DNA from: an uncultured Pseudacidovorax sp.
GTDB taxonomy: Bacteria > Pseudomonadota > Gammaproteobacteria > Burkholderiales > Burkholderiaceae_C
Assembly: GCF_913773995.1 (NCBI RefSeq)
Contig: NZ_CAJYES010000110.1
Location: forward strand, 1-64,000
Length of the DNA: 64,000 nucleotides
Direction of reading: 5' to 3'
Below the pieces are notes generated by a model that did not search any database, had not been told where the DNA came from, and saw only the letters and a list, made by a program, of their open reading frames with translations. Shown here one piece after another: positions 9,527 to 18,689 of the stretch. The position numbers were made by a program, and so were the translations under genes. Positions within the stretch are counted from its first letter, which is position 1. Each line of letters begins with the position of its first letter.

Positions 9527-9814
9527 ATGCCCGACACCCTTCACGCTTTCGACATGTCCGAGATGCTCGACAGCGACGAGGCCATTGCCGAGTACCTGTC
9601 GCAGGTGATGGCGGACGGCGATGCCGATGAGCTGGTGGCGGCGCTCGGCCACATCGCACGCGCCCGGGGCATGGCGCAGATCGCGCGCGATGCCGGCCTG
9701 GGCCGCGAGTCGCTCTACAAGGCGCTTGCGCCCGGGGCCAAGCCCCGCTTCGACACCGTGCTGCGTGTGGTCAGGGCGCTGGGCGTGCGGCTGGAGGCCC
9801 GTCCTGCCGGTTGA
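9527..9814 (+). CDS. Antitoxin of the RelE/HigB pair (HTH addiction-module antidote)
   Basis: 95-aa protein of the putative addiction module antidote family (TIGR02684, HigA-like). It has a helix-turn-helix in MAQIARDAGLGRESLYKAL (about residues 47-65), followed by the family signature APGAKPRFDTVLRVVRALGVRL. The N-terminal DMSEMLDSDEAIAEYLSQ segment is also typical. It lies one base after the toxin stop, so expression is coupled. It should neutralise the toxin and repress the common promoter. Confidence 0.9.
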   Translation: MPDTLHAFDMSEMLDSDEAIAEYLSQVMADGDADELVAALGHIARARGMAQIARDAGLGRESLYKALAPGAKPRFDTVLRVVRALGVRLEARPAG

Positions 9815-9825
9815 CCTGGCGCGGG

Positions 9826-10062
9826 TCAACCGCCTGGCGCGCGCCGGCCGGGCGCCCGCTTGAGCGGCGCCAGCAGTGGCCGCAGGCCGTTGTGGTCGAT
9901 CTCCAGCATCAGCGCCAGCAGCCGGCCGATCTCGCCCTTGGGGAAGCCTTCGCGCGCGAACCACGCCAGGTAGTTGCCGGGCAGGTCGGCGATGAGGGTG
10001 CCTTTGTGCTTGCCGAAGGGCATGGGCAGTGTGGCCAGGCGTTCGAGGTCTTCGGGCTTCAT
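9826..10062 (-). CDS. DUF3820 family small protein
   Basis: 78-aa protein starting MKPEDLERLATLPMPFGKHKG and continuing LIADLPGNYLAWFAREGFPKGEIGRLLALM. The MPFGKxKGxxLxDLPxxYLxWF pattern is the DUF3820 signature, which is structurally close to a fold seen in exonuclease-associated modules; the biochemical role is unknown. The ATG overlaps the stop codon of the upstream lipoprotein gene by four bases (ATGA), so translation is probably coupled. Length is normal for the family. Confidence 0.8.
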   Translation of the reverse strand: MKPEDLERLATLPMPFGKHKGTLIADLPGNYLAWFAREGFPKGEIGRLLALMLEIDHNGLRPLLAPLKRAPGRRAPGG

Positions 10063-10475
10063 TCGGTCTTGGTCCAGTTCAGGCCATCCTTCGAGCGGTA
10101 GGTGCCGCCCGTGGCGCAGCACCCGCCTGCGCCGAAGGCCATGCGGCCCAGCTCGGCCGTCACGCCCTGCGCGTCGGCCGTCAGCGAATGACGCTCGCAG
10201 CTGGTGAGGATGTTGCCGGGGAAGTAGGGCTTCGGCGCCAGCACCTGCTCCCATTGCACCTGCGTGCCCTGCACCGACACGATGCGGTAGACCGCACAGT
10301 CGTGGATCACGAGGTGGACGCGCTGGCTGTTCAGCACGCCCGCGAATACGTCGTCGGTCCCCGCAGCCTTCAGCGCGAGCGCGGCTTCGGTGGGCTGGGG
10401 CGGCGGTTCCTTGCAGCCCATGGCCAAGCTGGCGGCCATCAGTGCTGCGAGAGCCGGGCGAATGGACAAAGGCAT
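10059..10475 (-). CDS. Putative small lipoprotein
   Basis: 138-aa protein with an N-terminal MPLSIRPALAALMAASLAMGC sequence, a short lipoprotein-type signal with Cys21 as the likely lipidated residue; the -2 Met is not canonical. The mature part contains several cysteines (VIHDCAVYRI, LTSCERHS, GGCC) and the ending TYRSKDGLNWTK. No named family is recognised. It precedes and overlaps the DUF3820 gene by four bases. The start is chosen for the lipobox; the longer upstream frame is rich in Trp/Arg and unlikely. Confidence 0.65.
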   Translation of the reverse strand: MPLSIRPALAALMAASLAMGCKEPPPQPTEAALALKAAGTDDVFAGVLNSQRVHLVIHDCAVYRIVSVQGTQVQWEQVLAPKPYFPGNILTSCERHSLTADAQGVTAELGRMAFGAGGCCATGGTYRSKDGLNWTKTE

Positions 10476-10515
10476 CCGGCCATTGTGCGATCGGACCGCC
10501 GACCGCCCGACCCAC

Positions 10516-10622
10516 CACCGTTCGACCCACAACGGATCGACCCAGAACCGTTCGACCCAGAACCGTTCGGGCTGAGCTTGTCGAAGCCGGGCGCGGCGCT
10601 TCGACAGGCTCAGCGTGAACGG
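10516..10622. repeat. REP-like repeat: short tandem units plus large inverted repeat
   Basis: Three imperfect 15-bp units containing ccgttcgaccca / cggatcgaccca run from about 10516 to 10565. They merge into an inverted repeat in which ccgttcgggctgagcttg...cgaag (from 10563) faces cttcgacaggctcagcgtg...cgg (to 10622). The same core recurs at 62583-62677. This is the intergenic repeat common in Burkholderiales genomes. It lies between the lipoprotein gene start and the acyl-CoA dehydrogenase stop. Confidence 0.75.
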
Positions 10623-10675
10623 TCACTGGAGATCGGCCGCGGGGCGCCATCGTCCCGCGCAGTTCCCAACCACGT

Positions 10676-11833
10676 TCAGCGCGGCGGGCGCTTCGCGATC
10701 CCCAGCGTCTTCGCCAGGATGCCCAGCATCACCTCGTCCGCCCCGCCGCCGATCGACGCCAGCCGCCCGTCGCGGTAAAGGCGTGAGACGCGGTTCTCCA
10801 GCGTGAAGCCCATGCCGCCCCAGAACTGCAGGCAGGTGTCGGCCACCTCGCGCGTCAGGCGGCCCGCCTTGAGCTTGGCCATGGAGGCGAGCGTGAGCAC
10901 ATCCTCGCCCTGCACGTGCAGGGCGCAGGCGCGGTAGGTGAGGGCGCGCAGGGCCTCCACCTCGGTCTGCAGTTCGGCCAGCTTGAACTGCACCCACTGC
11001 TGGTCGGCCAGCGTGGCGCCGAACATGCGGCGCTCCTGCGCCCACTGCACCGTCTCGGCGATGCACTCCTCCATCGGCAGCAGCGAGCTGGCGGCGCACC
11101 ACAGCCGTTCCTCCTGGAACTGCTGCATCTGGTAGATGAAGCCCTGCCCCTCCTCGCCGATGCGAAATCGTTGCGGCACCCGCACCTCGTCGAAGTAGAT
11201 GAGCCCGGTGTCGCTGCTGTGCATGCCGATCTTGCGGATCTTCTTCGCGCGCTCGATGCCGGGCAGGTCCATGGGCACCATCACCAGCGACTTGTTGCGG
11301 TGCGCGGGGCCGTCGCTGGTGTTGACCAGCATGCACATCCAGTCGGCCTGCAGGCTGTTGGTGATCCACATCTTCTGGCCGGAGATGACGTAGTCGTCGC
11401 CGTCCTTGCGTGCGGTGCTACGGATGGCCGCCACGTCGCTGCCGGCGCCCGGCTCGCTCACGCCGATGCAGCCCACCTGCTCGCCCGCGATGGCCGGCGC
11501 CAGGAATTCGCGCTTGAGTTCCTCGCTGCCGAAGCGCGCCAGCGCCGGCGTGCACATGTCGGTCTGCACGCCGATGGCCATGGGAATGCCGCCGCAGCGC
11601 ACATGGCCCAGCTCTTCGGCCATAGCCATGGCGTAGCTGTAGTCGAGCCCACCGCCGCCGTATTCCTCGGGCTTGCTCAGGCCCAGCAGGCCCAGGGCGC
11701 CCAGGCCCTTGAAGATCTCGTGCAGCGGGGCGATCTCGGCCTCTTCCCAGGCATCGACCTGCGGATTGATGGATTCGTCGATGTAGCGGCGCAGGGTCTT
11801 GCGAATCTCCTGGTGTTCGTGCGTGTACTGCAT
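10676..11833 (-). CDS. Acyl-CoA dehydrogenase
   Basis: 385-aa FAD enzyme oxidising an acyl-CoA to the 2,3-enoyl-CoA. The family signatures are present: [17 protein letters not shown] (first signature, about residues 130-146), [12 protein letters not shown], and [23 protein letters not shown] near the C terminus with the second signature. The alignment by eye is closest to citronellyl-CoA dehydrogenase-type (AtuD-like) proteins ([26 protein letters not shown]), but the acyl substrate cannot be assigned firmly. The ATG at 11833 is used because GGAGACA lies upstream; an earlier ATG would add a basic 19-residue extension. It stands alone and diverges from purT. Confidence 0.9.
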   Translation of the reverse strand: MQYTHEHQEIRKTLRRYIDESINPQVDAWEEAEIAPLHEIFKGLGALGLLGLSKPEEYGGGGLDYSYAMAMAEELGHVRCGGIPMAIGVQTDMCTPALARFGSEELKREFLAPAIAGEQVGCIGVSEPGAGSDVAAIRSTARKDGDDYVISGQKMWITNSLQADWMCMLVNTSDGPAHRNKSLVMVPMDLPGIERAKKIRKIGMHSSDTGLIYFDEVRVPQRFRIGEEGQGFIYQMQQFQEERLWCAASSLLPMEECIAETVQWAQERRMFGATLADQQWVQFKLAELQTEVEALRALTYRACALHVQGEDVLTLASMAKLKAGRLTREVADTCLQFWGGMGFTLENRVSRLYRDGRLASIGGGADEVMLGILAKTLGIAKRPPR

Positions 11834-12009
11834 GGCGCGGGTGTCTCCTGTCGGCCTTCGGGCGCGCGCACGGTGGTGCGCGGCGGGCATCGCGCCACTC
11901 TAGAAGCGGGCCGCCCGGGAGGCTTGTGCCAAGTGGCTGCCCGGGCCGCGCCGACGGGGCCGTGGCTACCATTGCGGCCTTCTCCGTTTCCGCCCCCGAA
12001 AGCACGCCC

Positions 12010-13230
12010 ATGACCCGCCTCGGCACCCCCCTGTCCCCCTCCGCCACCCGTGTGATGCTCCTGGGCTCCGGCGAGCTCGGCAAGGAAGTGCTGATCGCAC
12101 TGCAGCGCCTGGGCGTGGAAACCATCGCCGTCGATCGCTACGAGAACGCCCCCGGCCAGCAGGTGGCGCACCGCGCCCGCACCATCACCATGAGCGACCC
12201 CGACCAGCTCGAAGCACTGCTGTCGGCCGAGCGGCCGCATCTGGTGGTGCCCGAGATCGAGGCCATCGCCACCGCCAAGCTCGAAGAGCTGGAAGAAGCC
12301 GGCCTGGTGCGCGTGATCCCCACCGCCCGCGCCGCGCGCCTGACCATGGACCGCGAAGGCATCCGCCGCCTTGCCGCCGAGACGCTGGGCCTGCCCACCA
12401 GCCCTTACCGTTTCTGCGACTCGCTGGCCGAGCTGCAGGCCGCCATCGACGGCAAGGACGGCGGCCAGGGCATCGGCTACCCCTGCATCGTCAAGCCCGT
12501 GATGAGCAGCTCCGGCAAGGGCCAGAGCAAGATCGACGGCCCCGCCGACGTGCAGAAGGCCTGGGACTACGCGATGGCCGGCGGCCGCGTGAGCAAGGGC
12601 CGCGTGATCGTCGAAGGCTTCATCGACTTCGACTACGAGATCACGCTGCTCACCGTGCGCGCGCTGGGCACCGACGGCCAGGTGCAGACGCATTTCTGCG
12701 CACCCATCGGCCACCTGCAGGTCAGCGGCGACTATGTGGAAAGCTGGCAGCCGCATCCCATGCACCCGGAGGCGCTGCGCAAGGCGCAGGACATCGCCGA
12801 GCGCGTGACGGCGGACCTGGGTGGCCAGGGCCTCTTCGGCGTGGAGCTGTTCGTCAAGGGCGAGCAGGTGTGGTTCAGCGAGGTGAGCCCGCGGCCGCAC
12901 GACACCGGCCTGGTCACGCTGGCCACGCAGTGGCAGAGCGAATTCGAGCTGCATGCCCGCGCCATCCTTGGGCTGCCGGTGGACACGACGCTCAAGAGCC
13001 CGGGCGCCAGCGCCGTCATCTACGGCGGCGTGGATGCCAGCGGCATCGTCTTCGACGGCGTGGCCGAGGCCCTGGCTGTGCCGGGCACCGACCTGCGCCT
13101 GTTCGGCAAGCCCGAGAGCTTCGTCAAGCGCCGCATGGGCGTGGCGCTGGCTCATGCGGAGGATGTGGACACGGCCCGCACGCGGGCCAAGGACGCGGCC
13201 TCCAAGGTCAAGCCGCGGGCGGCGGACTGA
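12010..13230 (+). CDS. purT: Formate-dependent GAR transformylase PurT
   Basis: 406-aa ATP-grasp enzyme that makes formyl-GAR from GAR, formate and ATP in purine synthesis. It begins with the PreATP-grasp Rossmann part [30 protein letters not shown]. The ATP-grasp domain follows with [15 protein letters not shown] and the metal-binding segment [17 protein letters not shown]. Length matches PurT (about 390-400). The ATG at 12010 is the one nearest the conserved start. It diverges from the acyl-CoA dehydrogenase and converges on the hydratase at 13274. Confidence 0.96.
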   Translation: MTRLGTPLSPSATRVMLLGSGELGKEVLIALQRLGVETIAVDRYENAPGQQVAHRARTITMSDPDQLEALLSAERPHLVVPEIEAIATAKLEELEEAGLVRVIPTARAARLTMDREGIRRLAAETLGLPTSPYRFCDSLAELQAAIDGKDGGQGIGYPCIVKPVMSSSGKGQSKIDGPADVQKAWDYAMAGGRVSKGRVIVEGFIDFDYEITLLTVRALGTDGQVQTHFCAPIGHLQVSGDYVESWQPHPMHPEALRKAQDIAERVTADLGGQGLFGVELFVKGEQVWFSEVSPRPHDTGLVTLATQWQSEFELHARAILGLPVDTTLKSPGASAVIYGGVDASGIVFDGVAEALAVPGTDLRLFGKPESFVKRRMGVALAHAEDVDTARTRAKDAASKVKPRAAD

Positions 13231-13273
13231 TCGCGCGCGGCGCGCGGCTCATGCCGGGCCGCAGCTTCGTGTG

Positions 13274-14029
13274 TCAGGCCGCGTAGCGCAGCCGCACCTC
13301 GCCCAGCCCTTCGATAGCGCCCACCACGTCGGTGTCCACGGGCGCCGCCAGCAGCCCCGTGCACGAACCCGTGGTGACGATCTGCCCCGGCGACAGCGGC
13401 ACGCCGCGCTCCGTGCAGTGACGGGCCAGCCAGCCGACCAGGCGCCACACATCCTGCGCGGGATTGCCGCCGGTGGTGCGCGCCGCCTCGGCCTCGCCGA
13501 ACATCAGCGTGGCCTTCAGCGTGCGCAGGTCCAGCGCCTCGGCGGCGAGCGGCGCCGGCGCCCCGACGACCAGGGCGCCATGGCTCTGCAGGTCGGCCAG
13601 CCGCAGCGGCACCGGCGCGTCGCGGCCGGCGGCCAGGCGGCTTTCCACGCACTCGATAAGGGGCACGACGGCGTCGAAGAAGCTGGCGAGTTCGGTGGGG
13701 GTGGGCATGTCCTGCCGAACCTCCAGCAGACTGCCCACACGCAGGGCGGCCTCCAGTTCGACCCAGCGCGCCGGGAAGCGCGCGGCGGGCAGCGCGGCGC
13801 CGGAGGCGTGCATGCCGGACGCAGGCAGCGGTGCGCAGTTGGGCTCGGCCTCGGCATTGGGCGCGCCGACCTTCCAGCCACCGATGCCGCTGCCCAGGTG
13901 GGCGAGGATGGCGTCCTGCACCGCGTAGGCCTCGGCGGCATCGGTCGGTAGCCAGCCGGTCGGCGCAATGCGGCGGGCAGCGGTGAAGGCGGTGGCCAGT
14001 TGCTGGCCGAGGTCGGTGATGGCGGTCAT
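13274..14029 (-). CDS. 2-keto-4-pentenoate hydratase / FAH-family protein
   Basis: 251-aa protein of the hydratase branch of the fumarylacetoacetate hydrolase family (MhpD/DmpE-like), which adds water to 2-hydroxypenta-2,4-dienoates at the end of aromatic meta-cleavage. Support: YAVQDAI near residue 37, GGWKVGAPN near 52, the strand-rich VELEAALRVG segment, GALVVG, and the ending LSPGQIVTTGSCTGLLAAP, typical of the fold. Its start lies 112 bases after the stop of an AraC regulator on the same strand, so they may be cotranscribed. The exact substrate is unknown. Confidence 0.82.
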   Translation of the reverse strand: MTAITDLGQQLATAFTAARRIAPTGWLPTDAAEAYAVQDAILAHLGSGIGGWKVGAPNAEAEPNCAPLPASGMHASGAALPAARFPARWVELEAALRVGSLLEVRQDMPTPTELASFFDAVVPLIECVESRLAAGRDAPVPLRLADLQSHGALVVGAPAPLAAEALDLRTLKATLMFGEAEAARTTGGNPAQDVWRLVGWLARHCTERGVPLSPGQIVTTGSCTGLLAAPVDTDVVGAIEGLGEVRLRYAA

Positions 14030-14141
14030 GGAAGCAGCGGTGCGATGAATGAACAGGGCAGCCGGCGAGTATGCCGGCCTCTGCAAGCCCAGCCACGCGG
14101 GATGGCCGCGCGGGAAAGCCACGTTGCGGCCGCGCTCGACC

Positions 14142-15041
14142 TCAGCCGGCTGCGTCCTCGGACCATTCGGCCAGCGCCTGGGCCCGGTACTCGCGCGGCG
14201 TCACCCCCTTGTGCTTGCGGAAGAAGCGGCCGAAGTAGGCCTCGTCGCCAAAGCCCAGGCTCACGGCGATCTGCTTGATGCTGTTGGGGGTGTAGATCAA
14301 TTCGCGCTGCGCCTCGTGCAGCAGGCGCGCGTTGATCACGTCCAGGCTCGACAGTCCCAGCACCTCGCGGCACAGCCGCGTGAGCTGTCCGGCCGTGATG
14401 CCCAGCAGCTCGGCATAGGCGGGCACCGGCAGGTGCTCGCGGTAGCGCGCGTCGACCAGGCGGCGGAAGGTCTCGATCTGCTCGGCGCGGCGCGAGCGCG
14501 GCCGGGCCAGGTGCTCCTTCTTCAGCCGGTGCAGCCGCGCCACCTGCACCAGCAGGGCCGTCAGCAGCGACATGCCGGCCGCGGTGTGGCCCGTGTCGGC
14601 CAGCCGGTGCTCGGCCTCGATGGCGTGGAAGAGCGGCATCAGCCGTGCCAGTTCGTCGGCGGTCAGCGGCATCAGCTGCGGCGTGCGCAGCGTCTCGCGC
14701 AGGGCCGGCATCACCAGGTCGGCCAGCGACTCCAGAGGCCGCTGCGCCGCCGTCACCACCGGGCCGTCGGTGTCCTCGGAGAAGCGGAAGCTGTGCACGG
14801 TTTGTGCGGGAACGAGGATGAGGCAGGGCGCCTCGGCCTCCAGCCGTTCGTGGTCCACCAGCACCCGCACGCGGCCCTGTTGCAGCACCAGCAGCTGAAG
14901 GAAGGCATCGTGCGTATGCGGCTGGATGTCCCAGTTGTAGGGCTTCGAGCGTTGCGGGATCCACTCGAAGTCGAAGCTCGCGAGCCAGCCCGGGCTGGCC
15001 TGGTCGCCGTAGAGCGAGTAGTTGGGAATCGCACGCGCCAT
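14142..15041 (-). CDS. AraC-family transcriptional regulator
   Basis: 299-aa regulator. The N-terminal cupin/AraC ligand part has the HTHDAFLQLLVLQQG motif (about residues 42-56), and a C-terminal double HTH spans about 200-290. The second HTH reads IKQIAVSLGFGDEAYFGRFFRKHKGVTPREYR, the AraC/XylS signature. It resembles PobR-type activators of aromatic acid catabolism. It diverges from the SDR gene at 15140 and precedes the hydratase gene, so both are candidate targets. A small inverted repeat (ccgga/tccgg) sits at 15045-15058 in the shared spacer. Confidence 0.92.
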   Translation of the reverse strand: MARAIPNYSLYGDQASPGWLASFDFEWIPQRSKPYNWDIQPHTHDAFLQLLVLQQGRVRVLVDHERLEAEAPCLILVPAQTVHSFRFSEDTDGPVVTAAQRPLESLADLVMPALRETLRTPQLMPLTADELARLMPLFHAIEAEHRLADTGHTAAGMSLLTALLVQVARLHRLKKEHLARPRSRRAEQIETFRRLVDARYREHLPVPAYAELLGITAGQLTRLCREVLGLSSLDVINARLLHEAQRELIYTPNSIKQIAVSLGFGDEAYFGRFFRKHKGVTPREYRAQALAEWSEDAAG

Positions 15042-15139
15042 GCGCCGGAATTGTCCGGGTCTTGGCTGGAATCGTCAAAGCGATGGCCGGCGGCGACGCC
15101 CAGAATTCCCTCGGCATCACGACAACAGGAGACATCGCC

Positions 15140-15997
15140 ATGACGGCCCTTTCCCCGGCCCATCCGTCCACCGCCTCGCCCGCTGCGGCCGGCGCATCCG
15201 CCCACTGGCTGGGACTCGCGCAGCAGGTCTGCGTGGTCAGCGGTGCGGCCAGCGGCATCGGCGCCGCCATCGCCCGTGCGCTGGCCCAGGCCGGTGCGCG
15301 CGTGGCCCTGCTGGACCGCGATGCCGACGGTTGCGCGGCCATGGCGCAGCGGCTGCAGCAGGACTTCGATGCGCAGGCGCTGGCCATCGCCTGCGACATC
15401 GCCGACGAAGCGGCCGTCGGTGACGCGGCGGCACAGGTGCGCGAGGTGCTCGGCCCCTGCAATGTGCTCGTCAACAACGCCGGCCTGCTGCGTGCCGGCG
15501 GCCTGGCCGATGTGGCCCTGGCGCAATGGAACGAGGTGCTGGGCATCAACCTGGGCGGCTATCTGCTGTGCGCACGGGCCTTCGGTGCGGACATGCGCGC
15601 AGCCGGCCGCGGCAGCATCGTGAATGTGGCGTCAATCTCGGGCCGCTTTCCGCAGAGCGGCAGCGGCGCCTACAGCGCCAGTAAGGCCGGCGTGCTGCTG
15701 ATGTCGCGCCAACTGGCTGTGGAGTGGGGTCCGCAAGGCGTGCGCAGCAATGCGGTGCTGCCCGGGATGATCCGCACGGCCCTGTCCGCCAAGTTCTACG
15801 AGGAACCCGGCTTCGAGGCCCGGCGCGCCGCCATGACGGCCAGCCGCCGCATCGGCGAGCCCGAGGACATCGCCGACGTCGCGCTCTTCCTGGCCAGCCC
15901 GCGCTCGGCCTATGTCAACGGCGCGGAGATCCTCGTCGACGGCGGCATGGCCAACATGCTGATGGACATGGTCCCTCGCCCTGGTTTCAATGGCTGA
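15140..15997 (+). CDS. Short-chain dehydrogenase/reductase
   Basis: 285-aa classical SDR. NAD(P)-binding motif SGAASGIG follows an N-terminal extension of about 30 residues; NNAG is at about residue 115, and the catalytic Tyr-Lys pair is in YSASKAG. The C terminus has the usual NGAEILVDGG. A basic or acidic cofactor-specificity call is possible from ALLDRDADG: the Asp after the second strand favours NAD. Start ATG 15140 has AGGAGAC upstream. It is followed after 184 bases by a flavoprotein gene and likely belongs to the same catabolic set controlled by the divergent AraC protein. Confidence 0.9.
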   Translation: MTALSPAHPSTASPAAAGASAHWLGLAQQVCVVSGAASGIGAAIARALAQAGARVALLDRDADGCAAMAQRLQQDFDAQALAIACDIADEAAVGDAAAQVREVLGPCNVLVNNAGLLRAGGLADVALAQWNEVLGINLGGYLLCARAFGADMRAAGRGSIVNVASISGRFPQSGSGAYSASKAGVLLMSRQLAVEWGPQGVRSNAVLPGMIRTALSAKFYEEPGFEARRAAMTASRRIGEPEDIADVALFLASPRSAYVNGAEILVDGGMANMLMDMVPRPGFNG

Positions 15998-16033
15998 GAC
16001 CACCCCCAGGCTGCGCGCTGCGCGCTCCGCCAA

Positions 16034-16048
16034 CCCCCTTCCAGGGGG
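16034..16048. repeat. Short C-rich/G-rich hairpin in the SDR-flavoprotein spacer
   Basis: cccccttccaggggg forms a 6-bp hairpin, 37 bases past the SDR stop, within a sequence (aggctgcgcgctgcgcgctcc) that looks like a dispersed intergenic repeat. No T-run follows, so termination is doubtful. Confidence 0.35.
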
Positions 16049-16181
16049 CACATCCTGCGGCCCGGCGAAGCCGGTTCCGCGGATGTTCCCGCATGGCCCG
16101 CTCCGCGGCCATTCGATGTCGTGCGTATGGGGTCGCCTTGGCCGATCGCAACGCTGTGCCTGATTTCTGAGGAGACATTCC

Positions 16182-17927
16182 ATGACCCACGATTTCGACC
16201 TGCTGGTCGTCGGCTCCGGCGCTGCCGGCCTGACCTGCGCCATCACCGCGAAGAAGCGCGGCCTCACGGTCGCTGTGCTGGAGAAGGAGCCAGTCTTCGG
16301 CGGCACGACGGCGCTGTCGGGCGGCGTGCTGTGGATTCCGCTGGGCCCGCATGGCCGGCAGCAGAATCCGGCCGACACGCGCGAGGCCGTACGCACCTAC
16401 CTGATGCAGGAGAGCGGGCGCTTCTACGACGAGGCCACCGCCCAGGCCTTCATCGAGCATGGTCCGGCCATGGTCGACTTCCTGCAGCGCGAGACGCAGA
16501 TGCAGTTCGTGCCCACGCTCTATCCCGACTACCACTGCGACGCCCCCGGCGGTGCGCAGGTGGGACGATCCATTCTGGCCGCGCCCTACGACATCCGCGG
16601 CCTGGGCGAGGACATGGCGCGGCTCAAGCCGCCGCTGGAGACCATCACCTTCATCGGCATGATGTTCAACTCGTCCAACGCGGACCTGAAGCACTTCTTC
16701 CGCGCCACCAAGTCGCTGACTTCCGCGCTCTACGTTGCGCGACGCCTGGCCACGCACCTCAAGGAGCTGGCCCTGTACCGCCGCGGTGTGCAGGTCACCA
16801 GCGGCAATGCGCTGGCTGCACGGCTGGCGCGCTCGGCGCTGGACCTGGGCATTCCCATCCTCACCCGCACACCGGTGCGTGGCCTGCTCGAAGAGGGCGG
16901 CCGCGTCACCGGCGTGCGCGTGGAGGGGGAGGGCGGCCCGCGCGAGATGCGGGCGCGCCACGGCGTGGTGCTGGCCTGCGGCGGCTTTCCGCATGACGCC
17001 AAACGCATCGCTCAGGCCTATCCGCATGTGCGTCGCGGGGGCGAACACCTGTCGCCCACGCCCGAGAGCAACACGGGCGACGGCGTCAACATGGCCGAGG
17101 CCGCTGGCGGCGTGGCTGACATCCGCTATGCCGACAGCGCGGCGTGGATGCCCGTCTCGCGCGTGCCGCTGGGTGGTGGCCGCTTCGGCGTCTTTCCGCA
17201 CCTGCTCGACCGCTACAAGCCCGGCGTGATCGCGGTGCTGAAGAACGGCCGGCGCTTCTGCAATGAATCGGAGTCGTACCACGACGTGGGCGCGGCACTC
17301 ACCCGCGCCTGCGAGGGCCAGACGGAAACGGTCATGTGGCTGGTCTGCGACAAGGCCTGCCTGGCCAAGTACGGCCTGGGCTACGTCAAGCCCGCGCCCA
17401 TGCCCATCGGCCCGCACCTGCGCAGCGGCTACCTGCTGCAGGGCCGCACGCTGGCCGAACTGGCCGCCCAGGCCGGCATCGACCCGCAAGGCCTGGAGGC
17501 CACGGTGCGCGCCTACAACCCGCCGGCCGAGCGCGGCGAGGATCCGGCCTTCGGCCGCGGCAAGACGGCCTTCAACCGCTACCTGGCCGATCCCGAACAC
17601 CGGCCCAACCCCTGTGTCGCGCCGGTGGCGCAGGGCCCCTTCTATGCCGTGCGCGTGGTGATGGGCGACCTCGGCACCTTCGATGGCCTGCAGACCAGCC
17701 TGGTGGGCGAGGTGCTTCGCCGCGATGGTCAGCCGATCCCGGGCCGGTACGCCACCGGCAACGACCGGGCCAGCATGATGGGCGGCGCCTACCCGGGGGC
17801 AGGCATCACGCACGGGCCCAACATGGTCTTCGCGTACCTTACCGCGCACCACATCGCCGACCGCGCCGAGGTGCCGCAGGCGGTGCCGGCCGTGCGCGTG
17901 CAGGCGCAAGAAGAGGTGGTGGCATGA
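16182..17927 (+). CDS. FAD-dependent oxidoreductase, FAD_binding_2 family (copy 1)
   Basis: 581-aa flavoprotein of the fumarate reductase/3-ketosteroid dehydrogenase superfamily (PF00890). The dinucleotide-binding motif LLVVGSGAAGLTCAITAKKRG is at residues 7-27, GGTTALSGGVLWIPLGP near 40-56, the second FAD segment GVVLACGGFPHDAKR near 265-280, and a C-terminal YATGNDRASMMGGAYPGAGITHGPNMVFAY block typical of this family. Such enzymes dehydrogenate ring ketones or reduce enones. GGAGACATTCC precedes the ATG. The last codons overlap the ATG of a NIPSNAP protein gene (17924) by four bases. Two paralogues occur at 23614 and 28335. The substrate is not known. Confidence 0.9.
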   Translation: MTHDFDLLVVGSGAAGLTCAITAKKRGLTVAVLEKEPVFGGTTALSGGVLWIPLGPHGRQQNPADTREAVRTYLMQESGRFYDEATAQAFIEHGPAMVDFLQRETQMQFVPTLYPDYHCDAPGGAQVGRSILAAPYDIRGLGEDMARLKPPLETITFIGMMFNSSNADLKHFFRATKSLTSALYVARRLATHLKELALYRRGVQVTSGNALAARLARSALDLGIPILTRTPVRGLLEEGGRVTGVRVEGEGGPREMRARHGVVLACGGFPHDAKRIAQAYPHVRRGGEHLSPTPESNTGDGVNMAEAAGGVADIRYADSAAWMPVSRVPLGGGRFGVFPHLLDRYKPGVIAVLKNGRRFCNESESYHDVGAALTRACEGQTETVMWLVCDKACLAKYGLGYVKPAPMPIGPHLRSGYLLQGRTLAELAAQAGIDPQGLEATVRAYNPPAERGEDPAFGRGKTAFNRYLADPEHRPNPCVAPVAQGPFYAVRVVMGDLGTFDGLQTSLVGEVLRRDGQPIPGRYATGNDRASMMGGAYPGAGITHGPNMVFAYLTAHHIADRAEVPQAVPAVRVQAQEEVVA

Positions 17928-18367
17928 GTGCCCGGCCGACCGCGTCGAAGGGCACGCGCGCTGCGCGAAAGGCGGCGGCAGTGGGCTCCGCGCCCGGCCC
18001 GCTGGCCATCGTGGCGCCCCCCGGCAAGCCGCTGGTGGACCACCGCATCTACACCATCGCGCTGCGCAAGATGCCCGAGTTCCTGCAGGTCTTCAACGAG
18101 CTGGCCATGCCGGTGCTCATGCAGACCCTCGGCCATCCTCTGGGCTTCTGGACCAGCATGGTGGGCCCGCAGAACCAGTTCGTGCATCTCTGGGCCTACG
18201 AAGACCTGGCCGACTACGAACGCCGCAGCGCCGCACGCGACGCGCATCCCGACTTCGCCCGCTACCTGGCCGCCTCGGGCCACCTGATCACGGCGCAGGA
18301 GACACGCCTGATCCGGGCGGTGGCGATGCCGGGATGGGTCGCTCCGCCGCTCGACACCGCGCGCTGA
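17924..18367 (+). CDS. NIPSNAP family protein (single domain)
   Basis: 147-aa protein with a low-complexity Arg/Ala N-terminal tail of about 35 residues, then one NIPSNAP dimeric alpha-beta-barrel domain (PF07978). The domain reads VDHRIYTIALRKMPEFLQVFNELAMPVLMQTLGHPLGFWTSMVGPQNQFVHLWAYEDLADYERR, with the typical R-x-Y-T start and HLWAYxDLxxYExR end. The ATG overlaps the flavoprotein stop (ATGA). The biochemical role of bacterial NIPSNAP proteins is unsettled; tight coupling to the flavoprotein suggests a joint step. A two-domain relative lies at 23012-23641 beside another flavoprotein. Confidence 0.85.
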   Translation: MSARPTASKGTRAARKAAAVGSAPGPLAIVAPPGKPLVDHRIYTIALRKMPEFLQVFNELAMPVLMQTLGHPLGFWTSMVGPQNQFVHLWAYEDLADYERRSAARDAHPDFARYLAASGHLITAQETRLIRAVAMPGWVAPPLDTAR

Positions 18368-18377
18368 CGCCGCTGCG

Positions 18378-18689
18378 TCACGAGGCCTCTTCGAACGGGT
18401 GCACCTGGATGTCCCCGTCGGGGAAGGACGCCACCAGCTTCAGTTCGCCTCCCAGGGCCTGGACATAGGCGCGCAAGGTGCTGACGTACATGTCCTCGCG
18501 GCGCTCCAGCTTCGACACCGCCGCCTGCTCCACATTCATGGCCTGTGCGAGCTCGACCTGGGTCACATTGCGGGACTTGCGCAGCTCCTGAAGCTGCATC
18601 TCCACGAGCAGCGCTTCGGCCCGCGCGGCAGCGCGTGCCTGGGATGCGGGGGACATCCCGGCCCGCAGTTCGCCGAATTTCCTAGCCAT
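18378..18689 (-). CDS. XRE-type antitoxin (HigA-like)
   Basis: 103-aa protein with a central helix-turn-helix: LQELRKSRNVTQVELAQAMNVEQAAVSKLERREDMYVSTLRAYVQALGGEL (about residues 33-83). The last part, LxxYVxALGGxLxLxAxFPDGD, is typical of antitoxins paired with PF05973 toxins. Its start overlaps the toxin gene by eight bases. It should repress the operon and neutralise the toxin. Confidence 0.9.
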   Translation of the reverse strand: MARKFGELRAGMSPASQARAAARAEALLVEMQLQELRKSRNVTQVELAQAMNVEQAAVSKLERREDMYVSTLRAYVQALGGELKLVASFPDGDIQVHPFEEAS

